A DNA stretch of 64,000 nucleotides from Chloroflexota bacterium (GTDB lineage: Bacteria > Chloroflexota > Dehalococcoidia > Lucifugimonadales > JADFKI01). The notes beneath the pieces are model-generated. The model was not told the origin of the DNA. It saw only the letters and a list, made by a program, of their open reading frames with translations, and did no database searches. Below, one piece after another: positions 1-8,692 of the stretch. Where the stretch lies: assembly GCA_009840355.1 (NCBI GenBank), contig VXNZ01000003.1, forward strand, positions 25,970-89,969. The letters run 5' to 3'. The translations under genes were made by a program, and so were the position numbers. Each line of letters starts with the position of its first letter. The stretch's first letter is position 1.

Positions 1-582
1 GAATTCGTTACCGCCGATAGGTTCGAGCCTCAGCCTCTGAATGTGGATGAAGGCGTCATGATAACCGAGGACCAATGCTATCCTAACCCCCTCTCATTTG
101 GAGACGGAACGAATGAGCAGAAGCCGGACTACATGTCGGAGGACGGCCTGTATTGCTATAGGGCCCCGTTCAGGCTGCTCGGCGGCACGAATACGAGCGA
201 AGGCATCAGCCTCGCGCTCGACGAGATAGAAAAGCGCAAGCAGACTTACAGGGACAGCGGCATAGACTACTATCGCCCCTGGCTATTTCTGATAACGGAC
301 GGAGAGCCTACCGAACCTCAAGAAGTCGTTGACCACATTGCAAGGAGGCTGAAGGAAGCCGACAGTCAGAAGAAGGTCGCGGCGTTTTCGGTGGGAGTCG
401 AGGGCGCGGATATGGATGTGCTCGCCCGGATAAGCCCGCGCCGCCCCCTAATGCTCAAAGGGCTGGCGTTCTCCAGCATGTTCGTCTGGCTGTCTCATTC
501 CATGTCGCGCGTGTCCCGCTCCCGCACCGACGACGAGATAACGCTGGACACCGACGGGCTGAAAGACTGGGCGGCGATTTGA
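1..582 (+). CDS. VWA-domain protein, 5'-truncated by the window edge
   Basis: This is the C-terminal part of a von Willebrand A protein, open from base 1 to TGA at 580-582. A GTG at 43 could be taken for a start, but codons 1-14 (EFVTADRFEPQPLN) match the internal EFVTADQFQPPTL of the next gene, so the true start lies outside the window. Visible VWA elements are GGTNTSEG (the MIDAS Thr region) and LITDGEPTE; the DxSxS motif would lie upstream. The C-terminus (SRSRTDDEITLDTDG) is almost the same as in the next gene, so the two are tandem duplicates. Unlike its partner, this copy has about 40 extra residues (NPLSFGDGTNEQKP and around) before the MIDAS Thr loop. VWA proteins of this TerY type usually bind a partner through a metal ion. 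Here the partners are probably the downstream phosphatase and kinase. Confidence 0.85.
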   Translation, partial: EFVTADRFEPQPLNVDEGVMITEDQCYPNPLSFGDGTNEQKPDYMSEDGLYCYRAPFRLLGGTNTSEGISLALDEIEKRKQTYRDSGIDYYRPWLFLITDGEPTEPQEVVDHIARRLKEADSQKKVAAFSVGVEGADMDVLARISPRRPLMLKGLAFSSMFVWLSHSMSRVSRSRTDDEITLDTDGLKDWAAI

Positions 583-628
583 CAGACTCGGCGCAGATAG
601 ATAATCCGGCGCAAGCAAGGAGGAAAAG

Positions 629-1306
629 ATGACCACCGAACTCATACCTGACGAAATACAGTTCGCCGAAAACCCCGAACCCCGATGTCCTTGCGTGCTG
701 CTCGTGGATGTATCCTCATCTATGTACGGACCGCCGATGAATGAGCTGAATAGCGGCATTGCCACTTTCGCGCAGGAACTTAAGGCAGACCAACTCGCTT
801 CGCTGCGGACCGAAGTCGCCATCGTTACCTTCGGCAGCACTGCGGAGATGGTTCAGGAATTCGTTACCGCCGACCAATTTCAGCCTCCCACGCTGGTGGC
901 GAACGGCGCGACGATGATGGGCGCGGGCATTAATCTCGCGCTGGACAAGATCGAAGAGCGCAAGCAGATGTACAGGGACAACGGCATCGATTACTATCGC
1001 CCCTGGCTGTTCCTTCTGACTGATGGCGCGCCGTCCGAATCGCAGGAAGTGGTGAGCACGGCGTCCCAAAGGCTGCATGATGCGGAGAGCGAGAAGAGGG
1101 TCGCCGCCTTCTCCGTAGGTGTTGAGGGCGCGAACATGGACTTGCTCACCGATATAAGCCCGCGCCGTCCTCTTATGCTGAAAGGGCTGGAGTTCTCCAG
1201 CATGTTCGTCTGGCTGTCGCAGTCTATGTCGCGCGTTTCGCGGTCGCGCACAGACGACGAGATTACGCTCGACACCGACGGCTTGCAGGACTGGGCGGCG
1301 ATATAA
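629..1306 (+). CDS. VWA-domain protein (TerY-like)
   Basis: This 225-residue cytoplasmic VWA protein has an intact MIDAS: DVSSS (D27, S29, S31), the NGATMMGAG loop and LLTDGAPSE. It has no signal peptide and is little more than one VWA domain, as in TerY-type proteins. The start is fixed by AGGAGG about 7 bases before ATG 629. Its TAA overlaps the ATG of the phosphatase by one base (TAATG), so the two are translationally coupled. It is a tandem paralogue of the preceding truncated gene. In TerY-P triads, VWA, PP2C and kinase genes are clustered and thought to form a phosphorylation switch. That job is inferred here from context, and the substrate is unknown. Confidence 0.9.
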   Translation: MTTELIPDEIQFAENPEPRCPCVLLVDVSSSMYGPPMNELNSGIATFAQELKADQLASLRTEVAIVTFGSTAEMVQEFVTADQFQPPTLVANGATMMGAGINLALDKIEERKQMYRDNGIDYYRPWLFLLTDGAPSESQEVVSTASQRLHDAESEKRVAAFSVGVEGANMDLLTDISPRRPLMLKGLEFSSMFVWLSQSMSRVSRSRTDDEITLDTDGLQDWAAI

Positions 1307-2106
1307 TGGATGTCGTCAATTCCGCGTCTCGTTGGCGCGTTATACGCGCGTCCGTGCAAGGCACGAGCCACGCGAAGACAGGGCAGCCCTGCCAGGACAG
1401 TACAAGCGTGGGCAAAAACGTGCCCGCCGGCTTTCTGGTAGCCGCCGTAGCCGACGGCGCGGGGTCCGCCGAACTTTCTGCCGACGGCTCGCGCATCGCC
1501 GCTTGCGCCGCGACCAAAAGGGCAACCGGACTGTTGCACTATCATGTGCATCCCCTCTACGAAGGCGTGCTAGAAGAAATCCTCCGAGAATCCGTCCGCG
1601 CCGCAAGGAAGGAACTGGAAGCCGAATCCCATAGGCAGAAGAGACCTCTCAGGGACTTCGCCACCACCCTGATAGTCGCAATCTGCGCTCCCGAAATCAC
1701 CGGCGCGGCGCAGATAGGCGACGGCGCTATGATAACGACCGGCGCGGGCATATCCGAGGACGACAGTGGCGGCTACACCCTGTTCAGTGCCCCGCAGCGC
1801 GGCGAGTATGCGAACGCCACCAACTTCATCACATCCGACAACTGGCAAGACTCTCTCGATACGAGTATGCAGTACGGCGGCATCAGCCGTTTGGCGATGT
1901 TCACCGACGGCATACAATCCATCGCTCTGAACGCGACCTCCGGCAACGCGCCGCATGCGCCCTTCTTCGACCCACTCTTTGGCTGGGCGGAAAAACAGGA
2001 AGATACGGATGCTGCCGGGAACAGTCTCGCAGCCTTCCTGTCATCGCCCAGGGTAGCCGCCCGCGCGGACGACGACTTGACGCTGTTGCTCGCGGTTCGG
2101 GGGTGA
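1306..2106 (+). CDS. PP2C-family Ser/Thr protein phosphatase
   Basis: This 266-residue protein belongs to the divergent PP2C group found beside VWA and kinase genes. Recognisable parts are GTSHAKTGQPCQD (D31) near the N-terminus, VADGAGSAE (D50-G51, metal ligand), FATTLIVAI, the GDGAM segment, FTDGIQS, and the terminal ADDDLTLLL with the last metal-binding Asp residues. It should remove phosphate from Ser/Thr on the kinase or on shared substrates in the cytoplasm. It starts inside the stop of the VWA gene and is followed 27 bases later by the kinase, so one operon is likely. Domain identity is firm. The pairing with this kinase is inferred from position. Confidence 0.9.
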   Translation: MDVVNSASRWRVIRASVQGTSHAKTGQPCQDSTSVGKNVPAGFLVAAVADGAGSAELSADGSRIAACAATKRATGLLHYHVHPLYEGVLEEILRESVRAARKELEAESHRQKRPLRDFATTLIVAICAPEITGAAQIGDGAMITTGAGISEDDSGGYTLFSAPQRGEYANATNFITSDNWQDSLDTSMQYGGISRLAMFTDGIQSIALNATSGNAPHAPFFDPLFGWAEKQEDTDAAGNSLAAFLSSPRVAARADDDLTLLLAVRG

Positions 2107-2133
2107 TGGCGGCGCGTTAGGAAGACGGCAAGG

Positions 2134-5100
2134 ATGGTTAATCAAGGCAACATATCCGTTTGGAGCAGCGCGACGAACCGAATCACGCTGTCGCAATCGG
2201 ATGTGCTGGGGAGCGGCGGCGAGGGCGCGGTTTACAGCCTCGGAAGCCATCCCGACCTCGTGGCGAAGATATACCATTCCGACAGGCGCACGGATGCGGT
2301 CATCAACAAACTCGATGTGATGATAAACTATCCGCCGCGCACCGAGGACGACCTAACGGGACACCTGTTCGTCGCATGGCCCCGGCAGCTCGTCTATGAT
2401 ACGGCGAGCGAAGTCATCGGCTTCCTGATGCCGAAAGTCGAAAAGACGCACAGCCTTTTCGAGTACTACAACCCCGCGTTGAGGCGCAGACACGCGCCGC
2501 ACATCAATTACGCGAACCTGTGCTCTGTCGCCAAAAGCCTCGCCGTCGCCCTTGACAGACTGCACGGCATTAACTACACCTATCTCGTAGGCGACATCAA
2601 CGAATCCAACGCCTACATCACCGAGGATGAGCATGTAACGCTGATAGACGCTGATTCGTTCCAGGTAACCGATAGCCGCACGACACCGCCCACGATATAT
2701 CGCTGTGTGGTGGGCAAGCCGGAATATACCCCGCCCGAGCTGCAAGGCGTGAGTTTCGCTCAGGTGGACAGAAACGTACACCACGACAACTTCGCGCTGG
2801 CGGTAGTCATATACCAGCTTCTAATGGAGGGCACGCACCCGTTCAGAGGTATATACACCGGCGCGGGCGAGAAACCGCAGGTAGAGACTTGCATCTCGCG
2901 CGGCTACTTCCTGCACACTGCGAGCAGAAGCGTCCCGCTGAATCCCATGCCGACTGCCGTGGAATGGGATACGCTGCACGAAGACATTCGGGTGCTCTTC
3001 CGCAAGTGCTTCGACGATGGCCATACGGACCCGCAGTCTCGCCCCGCGCCGAGAGACTGGGTTGACGCGCTGGACGAGGCGATGCGGACGCTCAGGCAGT
3101 GCGCCCGAAACGCCAGCCACTGGTACTTCGACAAGCAGGCGTCCGCTTCAGGGAGCGCGGCGTGTACATGGTGCGAGCGAACGGCGAATATCGGCATAGA
3201 GTCGTTCCCGGACCATCCGGGCGCGCAAATATTCGTCCCGCCGATGCAGGCAGCTCAACCACCACCACCCACGCCGCCGCCTACGGCTCCCGCACTGCCG
3301 CCCCCTATGCCGCCTGCGCCGCCGCCAGCTACAGGCGGCGGGCCTCAGCTTCCGGGTTCGCGCGCTGCAGGGATTCCCCCTTGGGTGATGTTGTTAGGCA
3401 TGGGGTGGTTGGCGATACAACTGTTTTTCGGAGACGATAATCTTTCATTCATCGCAGAAATCCCCCTTTACTTAGCGTTAGCTGGCTTACTATTCGTAAC
3501 TATGTTTTGGCGGGGACGTGTAAGTTCTCTTCTGCATCAGCTTCTGCCCTCACATCTGGGTTCATTTGGCGCTGCGGCAGTCGCTTTTCTGTGGGGAACG
3601 CCCGGCAACAGAAGACCTTTATGGCTAAGGGTACTTCTGGTGAGCGTAATGTGGATTGTATTGACTATACCGATAATCTTAATGACATTGGTTATAGAAC
3701 AGGCACGGAATACAGTTGAGGCAGGGTTGATTTCGCTGATTCCCACGCCTACGCCTGCGCCTACCTATACCCCTGAACCTACAAGCACACCGATTCTCGC
3801 GCCAATCGCGTCAAGCCCTACCGACATATCCGCGCTCAACCTTGTGCCGTCAGATTTCGACAATTTGGATATGCTCGCCTTCAAAAAGATTTTCGTTGCG
3901 AAAAACCTACCGGAAGGTTACGCGCATGAAGTTACAGGCGATTATAGGAACTGTCTGAACGATGTAGGGGTATCAATAGATGAAGTGGACATTTTGGCTC
4001 ACCCGCATGTTCCCGGCGGCACCTTGACCATCGTCTCAGGCAAGTTCTCGCGTAGCGATGTCTCGGACAGGCTCAATGCCCGCGGGTTTGCAAAGGTCCT
4101 GTATCAAGGCTCCGAACTGTGGGCATCCGCGCAAGCGTGTGTAGATGACGCGAAGTATCAGCATAATGTTGATGCCGTGGCTGTTCTGGAGGATGGGTAC
4201 ATCATAATCGGCGATGAAGCGCTGGTGAAACTCATTCTTGGAACGGTGAAGGAAGGCGGGAGCGAATTGAGGCTGAATGCTTCGATAACGCGCGCGCTGG
4301 GCGAGGCGGATCAAGTCGTCCGAGCGTGGACGAGTACCGATGGCTGCGTCGCGCACAATTGCTTGAATTATGCTCTGGTCTGGTCCGCAAGCTCCGAAAA
4401 CAACACGCTTGACCTCTTGTATGTGGGGATGTTCACGAACGCGCGAAGCGCCGGTGAGGGACGGAGTGCAATGGAGGCTTGGATAAGCGAAAATCACAGA
4501 GTATTGAGAATGGATGTGAATCAGGATGAAGAGTTCATAATAATCGATACGACTGTCTCATTTGCCGCGTCCGAGCCGTCGCCCACGCCTACCCATTCGC
4601 CCGAACCACCGGACATGCCCCTCGCTGCCGCAGTCGTTCCCACGAACATCCCCATACCGACCAGCAGCACTCTAACTCATACTCCAGCGCCCACGGAAAC
4701 GCCCACACCGTTGCCAACCTTCACTCCTTCCCCGACATCTACGGCGACGCATACGCCATCGCCTACTGCTACTCATACGCCTGTGCCTACCAGTACGCCA
4801 ACTCCCCTTCCAACTCATACGCCTACACTGATTCCAACGGCGACACACACGCCCCTGCCCACACCCACGCATACTCCGATGCCGTGCAGACCGGATATAC
4901 CGGGGTCTAACCTAAACAGGTGCGACTTGAGGGGAAATGACCTGCGCGGCTACGACCTGACGGGCGTCGATCTCAGATATGCGAACCTCGCCGGTACAGA
5001 CCTCAAAGACGCCGTGCTCACGGGCGCAAATCTCACCGGCGCGAACTTGACGAATGCGGACTTCACGGGCGCGGTTCTGGCAGACGCTGACTTAACCGGC

Positions 5101-5874
5101 GCGTCGGTGGAAGGCATCGTTCTCACCCGCGTCAATCTCAGCTCGACCACGATTAGCGCGATAGAGTCCTTCAATAACGCGAAGCTTCAAAGGGCTGTAT
5201 TTCCGAACGCGGTAGGGTTGGCAGGAGTAACCTTCGTGGATGCGGACCTTTCCCATAGCTCACTGGTTGGCGCAAACCTCGAATCCACCGACTTCACTGA
5301 GGCAAATCTCTATCGCGCCGATTTAACGGGCGTTGTTCTTGTGAAGGCGAACTTCAGAGGGGCTAACCTAGACGACGCAACCTTGGATAGCGCGAATCTG
5401 CAAGGGGCGAATCTCGCCTCTGCCGACTTCAGTGACACGGCGTTTGACAGCAATCCCGACTTCAGAGGGGCGGACCTGAGAAATGCGAGCTTCAACAAGG
5501 CAGTCCTGAATGGAGTCGATTTCTCAGACGCGCGCCTGGACGAGGTTAAGTTCAACAAGACCGAATTAAACGGCACTATATTTGTCAACGCTAACCTGAA
5601 CGAATCTGAGATGAAAGACGCCGTCGCACAGGGAGCGCGTTTCAACAACGCAGATGTCAGCGATGCGAACTTCAGCGAGTCAGACTTGACTAGCGCCAGC
5701 TTCCAGGGCGCGAACATCGAAGACGCTAGATTTGGCGGAGCGAACCTCACGGGCGCGAACTTCTCAGGTGTCCTCAACGCCAATAAAGCCATCTTCGATG
5801 ACACAGTCTGCTCAGATGGAACCACAAGTAGCAGCTGCTACTTCGATGGCAGGCTGCATGGGACACTGCCCTGA
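2134..5874 (+). CDS. Transmembrane protein kinase fused to a pentapeptide-repeat ectodomain
   Basis: Residues about 20-340 form a eukaryotic-like kinase: glycine loop GSGGEGAVY (26-34), Lys45, catalytic loop GDINESN (D154, N159, with HRD replaced by VGD) and DAD (172-174) in place of DFG. A CTWC knuckle (344-347) closes the domain, as in kinases of VWA/PP2C/kinase triads. A Pro-rich linker follows, then hydrophobic segments near 415-432, 440-460 and 496-521. A Thr/Pro stalk (534-556), an unrecognised region of about 250 residues, and a second long Thr/Pro stalk (812-917) come next. Pentapeptide repeats of A(D/N)LxG type fill about 925-1225. The kinase should be cytoplasmic and the repeat solenoid outside, as in a receptor. 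It is the last gene of the VWA-PP2C operon. The ligand and substrate are unknown. Confidence 0.9.
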   Translation: MVNQGNISVWSSATNRITLSQSDVLGSGGEGAVYSLGSHPDLVAKIYHSDRRTDAVINKLDVMINYPPRTEDDLTGHLFVAWPRQLVYDTASEVIGFLMPKVEKTHSLFEYYNPALRRRHAPHINYANLCSVAKSLAVALDRLHGINYTYLVGDINESNAYITEDEHVTLIDADSFQVTDSRTTPPTIYRCVVGKPEYTPPELQGVSFAQVDRNVHHDNFALAVVIYQLLMEGTHPFRGIYTGAGEKPQVETCISRGYFLHTASRSVPLNPMPTAVEWDTLHEDIRVLFRKCFDDGHTDPQSRPAPRDWVDALDEAMRTLRQCARNASHWYFDKQASASGSAACTWCERTANIGIESFPDHPGAQIFVPPMQAAQPPPPTPPPTAPALPPPMPPAPPPATGGGPQLPGSRAAGIPPWVMLLGMGWLAIQLFFGDDNLSFIAEIPLYLALAGLLFVTMFWRGRVSSLLHQLLPSHLGSFGAAAVAFLWGTPGNRRPLWLRVLLVSVMWIVLTIPIILMTLVIEQARNTVEAGLISLIPTPTPAPTYTPEPTSTPILAPIASSPTDISALNLVPSDFDNLDMLAFKKIFVAKNLPEGYAHEVTGDYRNCLNDVGVSIDEVDILAHPHVPGGTLTIVSGKFSRSDVSDRLNARGFAKVLYQGSELWASAQACVDDAKYQHNVDAVAVLEDGYIIIGDEALVKLILGTVKEGGSELRLNASITRALGEADQVVRAWTSTDGCVAHNCLNYALVWSASSENNTLDLLYVGMFTNARSAGEGRSAMEAWISENHRVLRMDVNQDEEFIIIDTTVSFAASEPSPTPTHSPEPPDMPLAAAVVPTNIPIPTSSTLTHTPAPTETPTPLPTFTPSPTSTATHTPSPTATHTPVPTSTPTPLPTHTPTLIPTATHTPLPTPTHTPMPCRPDIPGSNLNRCDLRGNDLRGYDLTGVDLRYANLAGTDLKDAVLTGANLTGANLTNADFTGAVLADADLTGASVEGIVLTRVNLSSTTISAIESFNNAKLQRAVFPNAVGLAGVTFVDADLSHSSLVGANLESTDFTEANLYRADLTGVVLVKANFRGANLDDATLDSANLQGANLASADFSDTAFDSNPDFRGADLRNASFNKAVLNGVDFSDARLDEVKFNKTELNGTIFVNANLNESEMKDAVAQGARFNNADVSDANFSESDLTSASFQGANIEDARFGGANLTGANFSGVLNANKAIFDDTVCSDGTTSSSCYFDGRLHGTLP

Positions 5875-6286
5875 CATAAAGGAAGCCGCTAAGGGTATTT
5901 ATACGGCATGTCATTCGGAGGACCGGGAAGATTCTGAAAATGCTTCGGCTCTTCCAGTCCACCGTCTCTCTTATACCACTCTACGGGGCAATACTCATTG
6001 CAAATTACGAGGCATCTGCGTTACAAATTAATGGCGTTGAATGCGCTCTCTTTGACTGTCCTGTTATCATATGAGGTTCGCACGAAATCCTGCACTCAAA
6101 CGGCAAGACGGATGTCTGCCGGATGTCTGGGACATGATTGCAATAATGATTAATGCGTTTCCATAAGTTTTTATATGATATTGTTATTCCGATGCAATCG
6201 CCCCCGAAGACGCAGATTCCTGTCGTTTGTCCCGGCCCCCGAGGGCGAGACGGAAGTGCTTCCGTGTTCCGAAGAGAGGTGGAAAT
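5875..6286. other. Intergenic region, no gene seen
   Basis: These 412 bases separate the kinase operon from the first regulator gene. They are AT-richer than their surroundings near 6130-6190. I see no credible ORF, RNA or clear promoter. The only ordering signal is the Shine-Dalgarno-like AGAGGTGG at 6275-6282, which belongs to the next gene. Confidence 0.5.
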
Positions 6287-8653
6287 GTGACGAAAAAAGA
6301 CCGGCGTGACCTGGACATCAAGGCGCTGCGTGACCGTCTGTCCCGCCTGAGGGACGCCAGCCTGCGGATTAGCGAGAGTCTGGACATGGACACGGTGTTG
6401 CAGGAGGTGCTGGACTCCGCGCGGGAACTAACAGAAGGTCGTTACGGGGCAATCGTCCTCCTCGATGACACTGGCATGATAGAAGACTTCCTGTCGTCAG
6501 GACTGAGTGTCGAAGAGGCGAATGGGATGTGGAGCATGCCAGATGCAATACGCTTTCTCGACTATCTGGGACGGATCGAAGATCCGCTGAGAGTGCCGGA
6601 CTTCATTTGCCACCTGCGCGAACAGGGGTTGCCGGAACTGCGTTCCTCGTCAGTGGGCGCGTTTCTGGGTGCTCCCATACGGCGCGGGAGCCAGCGTGTG
6701 GGCAACATATTCCTAGCCAGGGATAAAGGAGGGCAAGAGTTCTGCAGCGAAGACGAGGAGACTCTGGTGATGTTCGCCTCCCAGGCGGCGCTGGTTATCG
6801 CGAACGCCAGTCGCTACCGCGACGAGTTGCAAGCCAGGTCTCACCTTGAGACTCTGATAGAAACTTCTCCAATAGGGGTGGTGGTCTTCGATGCCCAGAC
6901 CGGAGGGCTGGTTTCATTCAACAGGGAGGCGGTCAGGATTGTTGAGGACCTCATAGACCCGGGCCGTCCCCTTGAAGAGATAATCGGGGTTCTGACCGTC
7001 CGGCGTGCCGACGGGAGAGAGGTGTCCCTTCAGGAGTTTCCCCTGGTAGAGACTCTCAGCGACGCCGAGACCATACGCGCTGAGGAGGTGGTCATCGCGG
7101 TACCGGATGGCAGGTCGGTTGCTATCCTGCTGAATGTAACCCCCATCCGCGCGCATGGCGGCGACGTGGAGTCTGTGGTGGTCACGATGCAAGACTTGAC
7201 CCCGTTGCAGGAGACAGAGCGTCTGCGGGCGGAGTTTCTGGCGATGGTGAGCCACGAGTTGCGCACTCCGCTGACTTCGATCAAAGGATCTGTCGCTACT
7301 CTGCTGGATCCTGGCGCCGGGCTGAACCCTACCGAGATAGACCATCTTTACCGGATTATAGACGCTCAGTCCGAGCGCATGCGTATGCTGATAAGCGACC
7401 TTCTCGACGTGGCTCACATTGAGACGGGAGCGCTATCTGTCTATCCCGAACCCAACGATGTGGCGGTGGTGGTGAACGAGGCGAGGCACTCCTTCTTGAG
7501 CAGCGGCGGCAAGCACACCATGCGCGTCGAACTTGCCCCAGAGCTACCCTGGGTCATGGCAGACAGGCCCCGAATGGTGCAGATATTGGGTAACCTGCTC
7601 GCCAACGCGGCCCGACACTCGCCGGAGTCGTCGCCCATTGAGGTGAGCGCAACGCGGGATGGGGTTCACGTTGCCGTCTCCGTGTCTGACAAGGGTAGAG
7701 GCATACCGGCGGACAGCCTGCCGCACCTTTTCCGGAAATTTTCGCAGCGCCAGGGCGAGGACAGAGGCGACACCGGCCTAGGCCTCGCCATCTGCAAGGG
7801 GATCGTGGAGGCACATGGGGGCCGAATCTGGGCAGAGAGTGACGGGCCGGGGCTGGGAGCACGCTTCACATTCACTGTCCCAGTGGTCGAGGAAGCCGGG
7901 TTCATATCTCCCGTCGCTCCTGCAACTCGCTCCTCGCGACAGAAGAGAACGGAGGAAAGGATCTGCGTACTCGCAGTTGACGACGACCCCCAAGCCCTCA
8001 GGTACGTCAGAGAGACGCTGTCGAACGCAGGCTACCTGACGGTCGCTACGGGAAACGCGAGGGAGGTGCTGCGGTTGGTCGAGGAGTCGAGGCCCGATCT
8101 TGTGCTGCTCGACCTTGTGCTGCCCGGCGTCGACGGGATCGAGATGATGCGGGAGATACAGGAGGCGTACGACATTCCGGTCATCTTCCTGTCGGCTTAT
8201 GGGCAGGACCAACTTGTGGCAAGGGCATTCGACCAGGGAGCCGCCGATTATGTTGTCAAGCCCTTCTCTCCGACAGAGCTCGCGGCAAGGATCAGGGCGG
8301 CATTGCGGCGAAAGATGACGCCGGAGCCGATGTTGCCCTACGTGTTAGGGGACCTGACCATCGACTACGCTGAGCGCCGGGTGACCCTTGGGTGCCAGCA
8401 GGTGCGGCTGACCTATATCGAGTACCGCACACTTGTCGAGTTGTCGCTCAACGCGGGCCGTGTGTTGCCATACGCGCATCTGCTGAGGCGGGTATGGGGA
8501 GTGGACGAGGACGGGGACGTGCGGCCGATTCGTACCGTCATAAGCACGCTGCGCCGCAGGCTGGAGGACGAGACCGATAACCCCACTTACATCTTCACCG
8601 AGCCTCGAGTCGGCTACCGAATGGCATCAGGAGAGAATCAGGGGCAAGAATGA
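6287..8653 (+). CDS. One-protein two-component regulator (GAF-PAS-HK-REC-wHTH)
   Basis: This 788-residue protein joins a sensor kinase and an OmpR-type regulator in one chain. In order: GAF (~20-180), PAS (~190-300), HisKA with phospho-acceptor H323 in VSHELRTPL, HATPase with DTGLGLAICKG, receiver with phospho-acceptor D609 in LLDLVLPG and K in VVKPFSP, then a winged-helix DNA-binding domain ending FTEPRVGYRM. There is no membrane segment, so it senses a cytoplasmic cue. GTG 6287 is preferred over an upstream ATG because AGAGGTGG precedes it and the paralogue at 15.3 kb starts at the same point with a strong RBS. Most hybrid kinases lack a DNA-binding output, so this one can presumably phosphorylate itself and bind DNA without a partner. 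The target genes are unknown. Confidence 0.9.
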   Translation: MTKKDRRDLDIKALRDRLSRLRDASLRISESLDMDTVLQEVLDSARELTEGRYGAIVLLDDTGMIEDFLSSGLSVEEANGMWSMPDAIRFLDYLGRIEDPLRVPDFICHLREQGLPELRSSSVGAFLGAPIRRGSQRVGNIFLARDKGGQEFCSEDEETLVMFASQAALVIANASRYRDELQARSHLETLIETSPIGVVVFDAQTGGLVSFNREAVRIVEDLIDPGRPLEEIIGVLTVRRADGREVSLQEFPLVETLSDAETIRAEEVVIAVPDGRSVAILLNVTPIRAHGGDVESVVVTMQDLTPLQETERLRAEFLAMVSHELRTPLTSIKGSVATLLDPGAGLNPTEIDHLYRIIDAQSERMRMLISDLLDVAHIETGALSVYPEPNDVAVVVNEARHSFLSSGGKHTMRVELAPELPWVMADRPRMVQILGNLLANAARHSPESSPIEVSATRDGVHVAVSVSDKGRGIPADSLPHLFRKFSQRQGEDRGDTGLGLAICKGIVEAHGGRIWAESDGPGLGARFTFTVPVVEEAGFISPVAPATRSSRQKRTEERICVLAVDDDPQALRYVRETLSNAGYLTVATGNAREVLRLVEESRPDLVLLDLVLPGVDGIEMMREIQEAYDIPVIFLSAYGQDQLVARAFDQGAADYVVKPFSPTELAARIRAALRRKMTPEPMLPYVLGDLTIDYAERRVTLGCQQVRLTYIEYRTLVELSLNAGRVLPYAHLLRRVWGVDEDGDVRPIRTVISTLRRRLEDETDNPTYIFTEPRVGYRMASGENQGQE

Positions 8654-8692
8654 CTGTCGAGCCTTCTCCATCAGATCCGATGCCAATAAAAG

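Noticed and set aside
4570..4890. Possible DNA tandem repeat array in the kinase gene
   Set aside because: It is explained by codons for the Thr/Pro stalk; period and sequence drift are those of protein low-complexity sequence, not a CRISPR or satellite.
6130..6190. Promoter-like TATGAT before the first regulator
   Set aside because: No acceptable -35 element at 15-19 bases upstream.
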